DNA of 64,000 nt from an uncultured Granulosicoccus sp. (GTDB lineage Bacteria; Pseudomonadota; Gammaproteobacteria; Granulosicoccales; Granulosicoccaceae), in assembly GCA_947492525.1 (NCBI GenBank), contig CANLNQ010000006.1, positions 1-64,000 of the forward strand. The letters are read 5' to 3'. Positions 52,239 to 60,469 of the stretch are shown here, piece after piece. The notes under the pieces are model-generated. The model was not told the origin of the DNA. It was given only the letters and a program-made list of their open reading frames with translations, and searched no databases. Made by a program: the position numbers and the translations under genes. Positions within the stretch are counted from its first letter, which is position 1; each line of letters begins with the position of its first letter.

Positions 52239-53674
52239 AGGGCTTACCCGGTACGTCCACCGGCTCCATCAGTCTGGCGTGGCTGGTATGGCTGTTCAGC
52301 ACGTGCGTCGGTTGCGCCTTCTTTGCCCATGTACTTTTCAAGGGTGAAGACAAGACGGTATTCATGCCTGGCCCGCTTAGTAGCGGACACCACCAGTTGG
52401 CTGAGTCCTGTGACTCCTGCCATACCGATGCGTTCGGGGGCGGGCCTGTCTTGCAGGAGTCGTGTGAGTCCTGCCACGGGGATGTTCGCAAGAAACCGTT
52501 CGACTCTCATCCGAAAGCGAAATTCAGCGATCCGCGCAACGCCGATATGCTGGCCGATCTGAATGCGACGCAGTGCGTGACTTGTCATCAGGAACACAAG
52601 GCAGAGATCACGCTGGTCAACGGGGTGACGCAGCCTGAAGACTTCTGTTATCAGTGCCATGAGTCCATTGCCGAGGATCGGCCGTCTCACGAGGGCATGG
52701 GGTTTGACACCTGTGCCAACTCGGGCTGCCACAACTTTCATGATAACCGAGCCCTCTACACAGACTTTCTGGTCAAGCACCTGGATCAGCCCGAGGTTCT
52801 GGAAGCCGCTGGTCTGCCAGAGCGTGAATTTGCCGATGTGCTGGATATGCTCATCGAGTACCCCAGAGAACAGTTTCCTGTAGAGACACTCTCTCAGGTT
52901 GATGCAGATGCACCTGAGGAGAAGCAGCAGGATGCGACTGTCATGGCGCAGTGGGAGGCGTCCGGCCATGCCGAGCAGGGCGTCAATTGCACTGCCTGCC
53001 ATACGTCAATCGCTATCGAGAGCAAAGCCGATGCGGACCCGGCCGGTAACGAGGTTCACTGGACCGATGAGCCGATGGCGGAGAACTGTGCCTCCTGTCA
53101 TGGCATTGAAGTGGAGGCATTCGGCAAGGGCAAGCACGGCATGCGACTGGCTGCAGGGCTGAGCCCGATGAGCGTCGGGGCGGCCAGGCTGCCCATGCAC
53201 GAGGATGCTGCCCATCAGGAACTGACCTGCAACAGTTGTCACGCGGCGCATGATTATGACGTGGTGAGCGCTGCGGTGGAAGCCTGCGTTGGCTGCCATG
53301 CGGATGATCACACCGTTGCCTATCGCAACTCGAAGCACTACGCGCTCTGGCTTGCGGAGACCGAAGGCAATGGCAAGCCCGGTACCGGCGTGTCTTGCGC
53401 CAGTTGCCACATGCCACGGGTATCGCAGGACGTGGATGACTACAACAGTCGCATTGTTGTTGATCACAATCAGAGTGCCAATCTGGCACCCAACAGCAAG
53501 ATGATCAGAGGGGCCTGCCTTGAATGCCACGGACTGGGATTTTCCATCGATGCGCTGATGGATGATCAGTTGATCGTGAACAATTTTCAAGGGCTACCCG
53601 CCATGAAGAACGACAGCCTGCCCATGGCTCGAGAGCTGATGGAATCTCATGAGAAACGCAAGAATGGACAGTAG
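52235..53674 (+). CDS. Membrane-anchored undecahaem cytochrome c
   Basis: This 479-residue protein has a signal-anchor helix (AWLVWLFSTCVGCAFFAHVLF) followed by eleven haem-attachment sites: CDSCH, CESCH, CVTCH, CYQCH, an unusual CANSGCH with three spacer residues, CTACH, CASCH, CNSCH, CVGCH, CASCH and CLECH. The helix keeps it at the periplasmic face. The cytochrome c3-like opening (GPLSSGHHQLAESCDSCH) is typical of periplasmic multihaem electron conduits. TTG 52235 overlaps the upstream stop (TTGA) and follows AAGGGG. It probably takes electrons from the membrane half of the fusion oxidoreductase. The terminal acceptor is unknown. Confidence 0.9.
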   Translation: MKGLPGTSTGSISLAWLVWLFSTCVGCAFFAHVLFKGEDKTVFMPGPLSSGHHQLAESCDSCHTDAFGGGPVLQESCESCHGDVRKKPFDSHPKAKFSDPRNADMLADLNATQCVTCHQEHKAEITLVNGVTQPEDFCYQCHESIAEDRPSHEGMGFDTCANSGCHNFHDNRALYTDFLVKHLDQPEVLEAAGLPEREFADVLDMLIEYPREQFPVETLSQVDADAPEEKQQDATVMAQWEASGHAEQGVNCTACHTSIAIESKADADPAGNEVHWTDEPMAENCASCHGIEVEAFGKGKHGMRLAAGLSPMSVGAARLPMHEDAAHQELTCNSCHAAHDYDVVSAAVEACVGCHADDHTVAYRNSKHYALWLAETEGNGKPGTGVSCASCHMPRVSQDVDDYNSRIVVDHNQSANLAPNSKMIRGACLECHGLGFSIDALMDDQLIVNNFQGLPAMKNDSLPMARELMESHEKRKNGQ

Positions 53675-53790
53675 CGATGCCAGAGCTGTCTGTGCGCAGG
53701 AGTTCCGACGTGAATGCCGTTCTCTGTGCCTGTAAAGGGCAAATAGCCAACCCGGACACCCACCCTCAATCCTCTTGACAACTTAGGAAC

Positions 53791-54402
53791 ATGTCTGTGA
53801 AAACTCGAAGCAAGATACTCTTCGCCAGTACGATAGGCAGTGCAATGACGCTGGGCGTTGCTGCCGCGATAGCCAATGATGCGGCAGATACACCGTCGAT
53901 CACACCCAAGACGATGGCAGATGCCCTGCACATGGTGATGGACTCTGATCGTGCCGTCTATACGAGACGAATCGTCAATCGTCTGGCTGCCAAGGAAAAG
54001 GTGATAACGGCCTCCGAACACTTCGAGGACGAAAAGGCACTGGTGCTGCCGGCACAGATGTTCCGCTTCGGAGCTGAGATGGTGACCGAACGAGCCGCTG
54101 AAAATCCGGACGTGAATTTCAGTTATTCACTGCAATCACTGTGGCCGATCAACAGTCAGAATGCGCCCAAGACCGATGCCGAGAAGGAGGGTCTGCAGTT
54201 TGTCGTCGACAACAAGGGCGAGAACTACTACACCACCGAGGAGCTTGGTGGGCAGAACTACTTCACGGCCATTTATGCTGATACTGCGGTATCTCCCGTG
54301 TGCGCGTCTTGCCACAACGACCACGTTGACTCACCTCGGACGGATTTCAAGATCGGTGATGTAATGGGTGGCGTTGTCATTCGTATTCCCATTGAAAGCT
54401 GA
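53791..54402 (+). CDS. DUF3365-type exported haem-binding protein
   Basis: This 203-residue protein has a signal peptide (KILFASTIGSAMTLGVAAAIA) and a DUF3365 (Tll0287-like) fold: VYTRRIVNRLAAKEK, PAQMFRFGAEMVTERA, and the haem site CASCHNDH near the C-terminus. Members of this family bind one covalent haem and are thought to be small redox sensors or electron carriers, sometimes sensor domains of larger proteins. It lies between the 11-haem cytochrome and the mono-haem cytochrome, in the same operon, and overlaps the latter's start. Confidence 0.82.
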   Translation: MSVKTRSKILFASTIGSAMTLGVAAAIANDAADTPSITPKTMADALHMVMDSDRAVYTRRIVNRLAAKEKVITASEHFEDEKALVLPAQMFRFGAEMVTERAAENPDVNFSYSLQSLWPINSQNAPKTDAEKEGLQFVVDNKGENYYTTEELGGQNYFTAIYADTAVSPVCASCHNDHVDSPRTDFKIGDVMGGVVIRIPIES

Positions 54403-54787
54403 GCACCGGTGGCGCGCCGGGGTGCTGAGTTGCCTCTGCACGTTGACACCGTTATCGGTTCATGCGGGTGAGGAGCAGTACATCGAGCTCTCCGGCGAGC
54501 TGGCCGAAGGCAGAACGATCTGGATCGCCAACTGCGAAGGCTGTCATGGATATGGCATTGCCGGTGCCCCCATACCCATGCGGGCCAGGGACTGGGCTCC
54601 TCGAGTCGACAAGCCTGCAGAGGAACTCTATCAGCATGCATTGCAGGGCTTTTTCGGTCCTGATGATACCTACATGCCGGCACGTGGTGGCAACGACAGT
54701 CTGAGCGACAGCGATGTCATCCAGGCTGTCAACTACATGGTGGCGCTGGCCAAATACTATCTCGAAGAAACGGAGAACCCGAAATGA
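54368..54787 (+). CDS. Mono-haem cytochrome c (class I type)
   Basis: This is a protein of about 139 residues. A signal-like N-terminus (AGVLSCLCTLTPLSVHAGEE) precedes haem site CEGCHGYG near residue 55, and Met in YMPARGG near 103 is the likely sixth ligand, giving a typical cytochrome c5/c-class I layout. The start is uncertain: GTG 54368 overlaps the preceding gene by 35 bp, and TTG 54395 is another option. The end overlaps the globin start (ATGA at 54784-54787), so translation is coupled. It would be a soluble or peripheral periplasmic shuttle. Confidence 0.82.
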   Translation: MALSFVFPLKAEHRWRAGVLSCLCTLTPLSVHAGEEQYIELSGELAEGRTIWIANCEGCHGYGIAGAPIPMRARDWAPRVDKPAEELYQHALQGFFGPDDTYMPARGGNDSLSDSDVIQAVNYMVALAKYYLEETENPK

Positions 54788-55266
54788 CCCCGGAAGAAAA
54801 ACAGCTTGTGAAAGAGTCGTGGGCCAAGGTATTGCCCATTCAGGAAACGGCCGCGTCACTGTTCTACGGCCGCCTGTTTGATCAATACCCTGAAGTCAAA
54901 CCCTATTTCAAGGGCGACATGCAGGAACAGGGCGAGAAACTGATGAAGATGCTGGATCAGGCCGTGTCATCACTGGACAACCTTGACGCACTGGTCGGCC
55001 CTCTCAAACAGGCCGGTCTCGCGCACAAGGGCTATGGTGTCAAGGAGGAAGACTATCCCAAGGTCGGTGCCAGCCTGTTGTGGACGCTCAAGGAAGGTCT
55101 GGGAGACGACTGCACGCAGGAAGTCACGGATGCGTGGGCGACGACCTACCAGACTGTGTCATCGGTCATGATCGATGGCGCTCAATATGGCAGTGAGACT
55201 GTTGAAGCACCACCGGCGAAGGTACCGTGGTGGCGCAGTATGCTGGGGCTCAGCGCACCGGGCTGA
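54784..55266 (+). CDS. Single-domain globin
   Basis: This 160-residue globin has TPEEKQLVKESWAKVLPIQETAASLFYGRLFDQYPEVKPYF as A-C helices and proximal His81 in LAHKGYGVKEEDYPKVG. The E7 region (DMQEQGEKLM) suggests Gln as the distal residue. It resembles the globin half of flavohaemoglobins but has no reductase domain. Vgb-type globins of this kind bind oxygen or detoxify nitric oxide with a separate reductase. It ends the five-gene operon and carries a basic-hydrophobic tail (PWWRSMLGL). Being cytoplasmic, its reductant could be the cytosolic flavin domain of the fusion protein. Confidence 0.92.
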   Translation: MTPEEKQLVKESWAKVLPIQETAASLFYGRLFDQYPEVKPYFKGDMQEQGEKLMKMLDQAVSSLDNLDALVGPLKQAGLAHKGYGVKEEDYPKVGASLLWTLKEGLGDDCTQEVTDAWATTYQTVSSVMIDGAQYGSETVEAPPAKVPWWRSMLGLSAPG

Positions 55267-55273
55267 AGCCCGG
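55258..55273 (+). terminator. Short hairpin at the globin stop codon
   Basis: CCGGGC TGAA GCCCGG (6-bp stem, tetraloop containing the stop codon). No T-tract follows, so a terminator role is weakly supported. Confidence 0.3.
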
Positions 55274-55518
55274 CAGCTGTTGACTGAACAGGCATGGAAT
55301 CGTGGGGTCGGCCTATGGTTACTCCTGTGCTGAAGCGAACGCGCTTGGTCTGTCTGATCAGGCGCGGCTGATACGCTCTGCCAGCCCCCTATCGCGCAGC
55401 TTGAACGGCAACTCATGCGGGCTGGCGGGGTAGGGCGCGTTGTTGTATTGCGTTTTCCATTCAACCGAGCCCGCCTTCCCGTTCGATGTTGTGCGGGCAA
55501 CAGTATCCATCGTGGACA

Positions 55519-55770
55519 TCATCGACTCGACAAGCCCACGAACATGGCCACCAGCGCAACCGCATGAATCAACATGAGCGCGCGATCATTCCACAACACG
55601 CCAACCAGCAACCATCCGGAAACACCGCCCAGAAACAGGTAGGCATTCCAGGGTGTCCAGCCGAATCCGGTTGCCGTGTATCCAAGGATCTGCATCACCG
55701 ATGCCACCCATTTGATGGTGAATGCCATCCTGTCTGATCGCACGGCAGGTATCGCAATCTCAGACAGCAC
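55519..55770 (-). CDS. DUF6552-like small membrane protein
   Basis: This protein has 83 residues, or about 69 if the Met at residue 15 is used. It has two hydrophobic helices (NAYLFLGGVSGWLLVGVLW; LIHAVALVAMFVGL) and IKWVASVMQILGYTATGFG at the start. This matches the short membrane proteins called DUF6552. Function is unknown. It is downstream of the SDR gene in the same direction and overlaps it slightly, so they share a transcript. Confidence 0.7.
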   Translation of the reverse strand: MLSEIAIPAVRSDRMAFTIKWVASVMQILGYTATGFGWTPWNAYLFLGGVSGWLLVGVLWNDRALMLIHAVALVAMFVGLSSR

Positions 55771-56467
55771 GAGTCAAGCCTCCGTCGATGCGCAGGTTCT
55801 GACCGGTCATGTAGCCACCTTCCTCAGAGGCGAGCCAGGAGATCAGAGACGAAACCTCATCCGCACGGCCATAACGTTTCATCGGTATGCGCTCACGTCG
55901 TTCATCGGTAGCGGGCAGGCTGTCGATGAAGCCTGGCAGTACGTTGTTCATTCGTATGCCATCGCCCGCATGCTTGTCGGCATAAAGCTTCGTGAAGCTT
56001 GCCAGGCCGGCCCGGAAGACGCCGGAGGTCGGGAACAGGGGGTCCGGTTCGAATGCGGCGAACGTCGATATATTGATGATCGAACCTCCATCGCCCTGTT
56101 TCACCATATGGGGTGTGACCAGTCTCGTTGCCCGAATCACGTTCAGCAAATAGACTTCCAGCCCTTCGTGCCAGTCATCGTCTGAAATCTCGAGTACGGG
56201 CCCCTTGGGTCCGTGCCCCGCCGAGTTGACCAGCACATCGATTCGTCCCCAGCGCTCGATGGCAACATCGACCAGCTTCTGGATCGCGTCGACAGAGCGG
56301 TTCGACCCCGTGATACCGAAACCGCCCAGAGACTCACCGAGAGACTCGCCCTTGCCAGACGACGAGAGTATGCCCACGTGGAATCCGTCTGCTGCAAGGC
56401 GCCGCGCGGCATCGGCTCCCATGCCTGATCCACCAGCGGTGACAAGTGCTACTTTTTCTAGGGTCAT
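55760..56467 (-). CDS. Atypical short-chain dehydrogenase/reductase
   Basis: This is a 235-residue SDR. The nucleotide motif TAGGSGMGADAARRLA, the NSAG strand (VLVNSAGHG) and the C-terminal GQNLRIDGGLTR are as expected. The catalytic YxxxK is not present: the aligned stretch reads SGVFRAGL where YSASKAGL is usual, so Tyr is Ser and Lys is Arg. The active-site Ser (NIST) remains. Either the enzyme uses another acid or it has lost classical reductase activity. GGAG precedes ATG 56467. It is divergent from a LysR regulator and followed by the DUF6552-like gene. Confidence 0.88.
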   Translation of the reverse strand: MTLEKVALVTAGGSGMGADAARRLAADGFHVGILSSSGKGESLGESLGGFGITGSNRSVDAIQKLVDVAIERWGRIDVLVNSAGHGPKGPVLEISDDDWHEGLEVYLLNVIRATRLVTPHMVKQGDGGSIINISTFAAFEPDPLFPTSGVFRAGLASFTKLYADKHAGDGIRMNNVLPGFIDSLPATDERRERIPMKRYGRADEVSSLISWLASEEGGYMTGQNLRIDGGLTRAV

Positions 56468-56572
56468 GATGTACTCCATCGGGTTGGATATGTTGCGAAT
56501 TGCCCTGTAATATGAGGCAGAAGCGTACGGTTTGCCACGCCGATTTCCTACCATCTGACTAGAGAAATTCTA

Positions 56573-57466
56573 TTGACTGAGCCGCTACAGCTACCGCCAC
56601 TGAACGCGCTGCGTGCCTTCGAGGTTGCTGGGCGACATCTGAATTTTCGGGTGGCGGCCGACGAACTGGGTGTCACGCAGGCGGCGATTGCACAGCAGGT
56701 GCGCGGACTGGAGGCGGCTTTGGGTGTTCGCTTGTTCGAGCGCGGCGCCAGGGGAGTGTCGTTCACCGCCGTCGGGCGTAGCTACCATCAGGCAGTGAGC
56801 GATGCATTCAACCGCTTGCGCGAGGCAACGGGTCTGTTGAAGCCGGAAAGCGCGAAGGTGACTGTCAGCGTGACGTCGACATTTGCCTCACGCTGGTTGA
56901 TTCCCAATCTTCCCGCTTTCACAAGCCTGCATCCGGACATCGATTTCCGGATACTCTCCACCGAGCGTGTGCTCAGTTTTCACAGCGACGGTATCGATCT
57001 CGCCGTAAGGCAAGGCAAACCCCCGTTCGGTGCACAGTTCGAAGTCGATCTGCTGTTCAGACAGTCGATCATTGCCGTGGCATCTCCCGAACTCATCGGG
57101 CAAACGTCGCTTCCGCTCGGGAATCACGACCTTGCCCGGTTTGCGTTGCTGCACGATACGCACAACCTCTGGCCCGAATTCCTGCGGGTGAAATGTGGCG
57201 TTGCCGGCACACCGAAACAGCGGAACCTGCATTTCAGTCAGACAAGCCTTGGTATCGAGGCGGCGTTGTCGGGTCAGGGCATCGCACTGGCCAGTCGGTT
57301 TCTGGTCGCTCGCGATCTTGACGCGGGTCGACTGGTGCAGGTGGTTGATGGTTCGCTGAAGGGCAGTGATGACTTCTACCTTCTTGCGCGAACTTCAGGG
57401 GAGAGACAAGCCGCGGTGGATGTCGTGCGGCAATGGCTTCTGTCTCGGAGCGATCCTGAGCGGTGA
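56573..57466 (+). CDS. LysR-type transcriptional regulator (GcvA-like)
   Basis: This 297-residue protein has LPPLNALRAFEVAGRHLNF and a helix-turn-helix (ELGVTQAAIAQQVRGLEAALG) followed by a LysR effector domain. The start is TTG 56573. It is divergent from the atypical SDR gene and is its probable regulator. It is of the same type as the other LysR protein in this window but clearly a separate gene. Confidence 0.92.
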   Translation: MTEPLQLPPLNALRAFEVAGRHLNFRVAADELGVTQAAIAQQVRGLEAALGVRLFERGARGVSFTAVGRSYHQAVSDAFNRLREATGLLKPESAKVTVSVTSTFASRWLIPNLPAFTSLHPDIDFRILSTERVLSFHSDGIDLAVRQGKPPFGAQFEVDLLFRQSIIAVASPELIGQTSLPLGNHDLARFALLHDTHNLWPEFLRVKCGVAGTPKQRNLHFSQTSLGIEAALSGQGIALASRFLVARDLDAGRLVQVVDGSLKGSDDFYLLARTSGERQAAVDVVRQWLLSRSDPER

Positions 57467-57698
57467 GGGTGGCTCGCAGGCATCCAGGACCAGGACCAGC
57501 CAGACAGTGTATTGTCGAAAAGATTCGTCAATAACCGTTTATCGCTTCAGCGTGAGGCTTTCGGGAACGGCTCACTGACGATGAAGATCGCAGGTGCAAT
57601 GTCAACGTGATTGCTGACAGTGTTTCGAGGACCACCGACGGCATTCCTGGCGGGAACGCCGTCGGCGGCCTTGAATTGCCTCACTTCCAGACGGTAAG

Positions 57699-58610
57699 TC
57701 AGAACGGTGCGTAATCGTCAGAAGGCTGTGCCGGTACTGTCCAGCGCTGCTGTGGATCGATCTCGCGCTGCGGCGCTCCACGTGGTGGTATCTGCCCCCT
57801 GTCACCGTAGAGCCAGAGTACGAAGTTGTATCGTTCTCCACGGGTGATGGGTTCGGAGGCATGCGGAACGCTTCCGTGGTGAATCAAGGCCGTGCCCGGT
57901 TCAAAGGTGAGCTTGTCCACGCGGCGTGTCGCCGGGTCGAAGAAGCTGACCGCTGATCCCGAGAAGTCTTCTCCCGGCAGGTTCAGATTGATGTTCAGTG
58001 TCACCGCGGAGGCATCCGAGTGCGCCTGTAGCGAGGTGTCCTTGTTCTCCTGCCATTGTATGGAGAAACCGAAGGTCTGGGTGTCATAACCCATGACATC
58101 GGGAAACAGCAGTCGGGAGACAGGGCGCATGTAGGCGTCCATGAGATCACGGTAGAACGCCTGAAAATTCGGCGCAGCCAGATAGCCTTCCGAACGGGAA
58201 TCCAGCATGGCGCCACCTCGATTCAACACGATACCGTAGGGAGGACGCAGCGGAATGTCGGCTTTGGCAACGGTGTCCAGGTATTTACGCAGCACCGACA
58301 GACGTTCCGGATCGAAGAACTGCACCTTGTACACATTGGGAAAGACCTCTTGCCAGAGATCCCGAACTGCAGATTCTTTCGTGGGATCCTGCCAGGCCTG
58401 TTCAACAGCGTTACGCAACCGTGGGTCGTAGAGCGAGCGGTCCAGCACCAGATCCTGACTGGCAGTATCCTGTTCCCACTGCGCCCAGGCATTCTCGAAC
58501 AATTCTCTGTTCTGATTCCAGAACTCGTGTACTGAAGGGTCTCGCTGAAGCATCGCTTCACGTGTGGGTCGTTCGATGGCTCGAGCTTGTTCCAATTGAT
58601 TGAGTGACAT
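57699..58610 (-). CDS. 2-oxoglutarate/Fe(II)-dependent oxygenase (2OG-FeII_Oxy family)
   Basis: This is a protein of about 303 residues. The double-stranded beta-helix core lies in the second half: iron ligands are in AHSDASAVTLNINLN (His-x-Asp) and ALIHHGSVPHASEPI (distal His), and Arg in RGERYNFVLWLYG is the probable 2-oxoglutarate partner. This layout matches prolyl-4-hydroxylase-like oxygenases. ATG 58610 has GAGGAG upstream; a GTG at 58757 would add 49 residues. It is the last gene of an operon after a lipoprotein and a secreted protein. The hydroxylation target is unknown. Confidence 0.8.
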   Translation of the reverse strand: MSLNQLEQARAIERPTREAMLQRDPSVHEFWNQNRELFENAWAQWEQDTASQDLVLDRSLYDPRLRNAVEQAWQDPTKESAVRDLWQEVFPNVYKVQFFDPERLSVLRKYLDTVAKADIPLRPPYGIVLNRGGAMLDSRSEGYLAAPNFQAFYRDLMDAYMRPVSRLLFPDVMGYDTQTFGFSIQWQENKDTSLQAHSDASAVTLNINLNLPGEDFSGSAVSFFDPATRRVDKLTFEPGTALIHHGSVPHASEPITRGERYNFVLWLYGDRGQIPPRGAPQREIDPQQRWTVPAQPSDDYAPF

Positions 58611-58757
58611 GGTCTTGCTGACTCCTCTGATTTCCAGGGCATCTGGATTGAGGATCAATATAGAGAGATTCACGTCCCTGATAAGCGGGTCGAATGCTGA
58701 ATCAGAATTCGTGAATCCGGGGTAATCGTGGCGGGTCACGTGCGGGGGAGAAGACAC

Positions 58758-59735
58758 TCAGTAGTAGCTTGACTGACTGACGATCAACAGGGCATCGTCA
58801 TGCCGGTAGAACCAGACGGCATCGCGATAGGCAAACAGATTGGGAATGCGTGCATCTCCGAGTCGGACTTTCACCGATTGCGGCAATTGATACTCACCGT
58901 CGTCAGCAGCCGCGCAAAAGAGCGCTCGCCCACCGCCACCGGCTTCGATCTGCACACGGGTGTCAGGATCGGTGCTATCGCCGCCAGTACGCCATCGGAA
59001 ACGAGATTCGGCAGAAACTGCCTCTTCGAAGCGTGGTCTGAATCGACCGGGCGCGGTGACCGGCGGAACGGCGATGCCTGCGAAGTCAGGAAAGGTGCCG
59101 TCTCTTGAAGAAACAGTCAGCCCACCGGTCTTCAGCAGCACATCGCCGAGTTTGAAGCCGCCGATGCTCAGTGGCAGGCTGCCGACATCGGTTTCGTATT
59201 GCACGGCGTCTTCCGGGCGAGTGCTGGTTCTTTTCAGGCGGGCATAGGACCGATTGCCAATACTGACATCGATACGACTGCCTGCATCGACAAATTGGTA
59301 AGGATAACCGGGGAGTTCAAGCTCGTCCTTGAATGCCAGGGGAGTGCTGTCGCCTCGCGGTCTCTGGCGATAGTCGCAGGAATCCGCCGGCGCCTGTCTG
59401 AAGCTGTCGAGCAGCGTTCGAAGAGGTGCCGGCTCAGTGAAGCGTGCGAAGCCTGCCTCGAAGTACTGTGATTCGCCTTCCAGGTCTTGAGTGACATCAA
59501 TGAATCCGAAGTACCGGATGATCGCCGGTTGATCGCTTTCACTGTTGACCCGTTGCCATTGACTGCCACTCAGAGATTGGTCGCTGGCTTCGACCACCGA
59601 ACCTGATCCGTCGGTGGCACAGCCATTCATGATCATGGAGAGCAACATGAGACCAAGCCCGTAGGCAGTGAGGCTGCTTGTTGACGGGTGGCTTGACACG
59701 TTCGTTGGCAGGCGCTTTGGCACTCTCATGCACAA
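58758..59735 (-). CDS. Lipoprotein, unknown function
   Basis: This 325-residue protein has a long polar N-terminus followed by a lipoprotein signal (LMLLSMIMNGC, lipid-modified Cys near 39). The mature part is rich in beta strands and contains several Cys (ADSCDYRQ; ALFCAAADD) and GVGGG-type loops, but no family is recognised. It starts 15 bp after the preceding secreted-protein gene and precedes the oxygenase gene. Confidence 0.75.
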   Translation of the reverse strand: MCMRVPKRLPTNVSSHPSTSSLTAYGLGLMLLSMIMNGCATDGSGSVVEASDQSLSGSQWQRVNSESDQPAIIRYFGFIDVTQDLEGESQYFEAGFARFTEPAPLRTLLDSFRQAPADSCDYRQRPRGDSTPLAFKDELELPGYPYQFVDAGSRIDVSIGNRSYARLKRTSTRPEDAVQYETDVGSLPLSIGGFKLGDVLLKTGGLTVSSRDGTFPDFAGIAVPPVTAPGRFRPRFEEAVSAESRFRWRTGGDSTDPDTRVQIEAGGGGRALFCAAADDGEYQLPQSVKVRLGDARIPNLFAYRDAVWFYRHDDALLIVSQSSYY

Positions 59736-59750
59736 ATGGACCTGATGCGC

Positions 59751-60356
59751 TCAGGGGTCGACACGGTTATAGGGCCACTCGTCGTCGAAATCACCGATGT
59801 CCATGGTAGACAGCTCGGTGATCTGTGCATCCACATCCCCGATAAGCAGCCTGTCAGCCTGTCGAAGGAAAATCTCCTGACCCCGTATGGGCAGCTCGAT
59901 GCCGGCATCATCGCTGCACTGCGACAGATCTTGCGGTGTGTCGATGGACCAGTTTTCGATGCCACAGTCCTTGTAGGAGATGGCGCGTTCGACCGCTGTT
60001 TGCGTGTGCAATGTTTGCGTCATGGTCAGAATCACCAGGTCCACTTTGACGGCGCTCGAGCCGTCAAACGCTCTTTCGTCAACAATCGTGTAGGACCCGG
60101 TGGTGAGTTCTGTTGCTGTGGAGACAAGGCACTCCTTGTCGGCGAAGGTCATCTCGCTGGAAGTGAAAGCACCATTCGTGAAACTGATTTCATCGCTGTA
60201 GTACGTATTCGATCCAGCGCCGAAGTCGTCCTTTTCACAGGCGCTGCGCCAGTGCCCCTGCAGCACGCTCTGTGTAGCCCCCTGAGCGATTGGCAGTTGA
60301 ACCAGAGGTGATAGGCCAATGGCAAGAGTCAGTGTGATCATCGTTGCTGTTTTCAC
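59751..60356 (-). CDS. Secreted protein, unknown function
   Basis: This 201-residue protein has a signal peptide (MKTATMITLTLAIGLSPLVQLPIAQG). The mature part has Cys pairs (WRSACEKDDFG; FADKECLVST; YKDCGIENW; LSQCSDDAG) and beta-rich composition, with the conserved-looking opening LQGHWRSAC. I do not recognise a family with confidence. It is the first gene of the lipoprotein-oxygenase operon. Confidence 0.75.
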   Translation of the reverse strand: MKTATMITLTLAIGLSPLVQLPIAQGATQSVLQGHWRSACEKDDFGAGSNTYYSDEISFTNGAFTSSEMTFADKECLVSTATELTTGSYTIVDERAFDGSSAVKVDLVILTMTQTLHTQTAVERAISYKDCGIENWSIDTPQDLSQCSDDAGIELPIRGQEIFLRQADRLLIGDVDAQITELSTMDIGDFDDEWPYNRVDP

Positions 60357-60469
60357 GTACCCGTCTCCCTTCGAACTCAGAAACAGACGCTACTGGAAAA
60401 CGGATTTCAGGTACCAGTGTCTAAAAGTATAGGTCCGGTTACCACTTGCAGTTTCGCGCAGGGTGCCTG

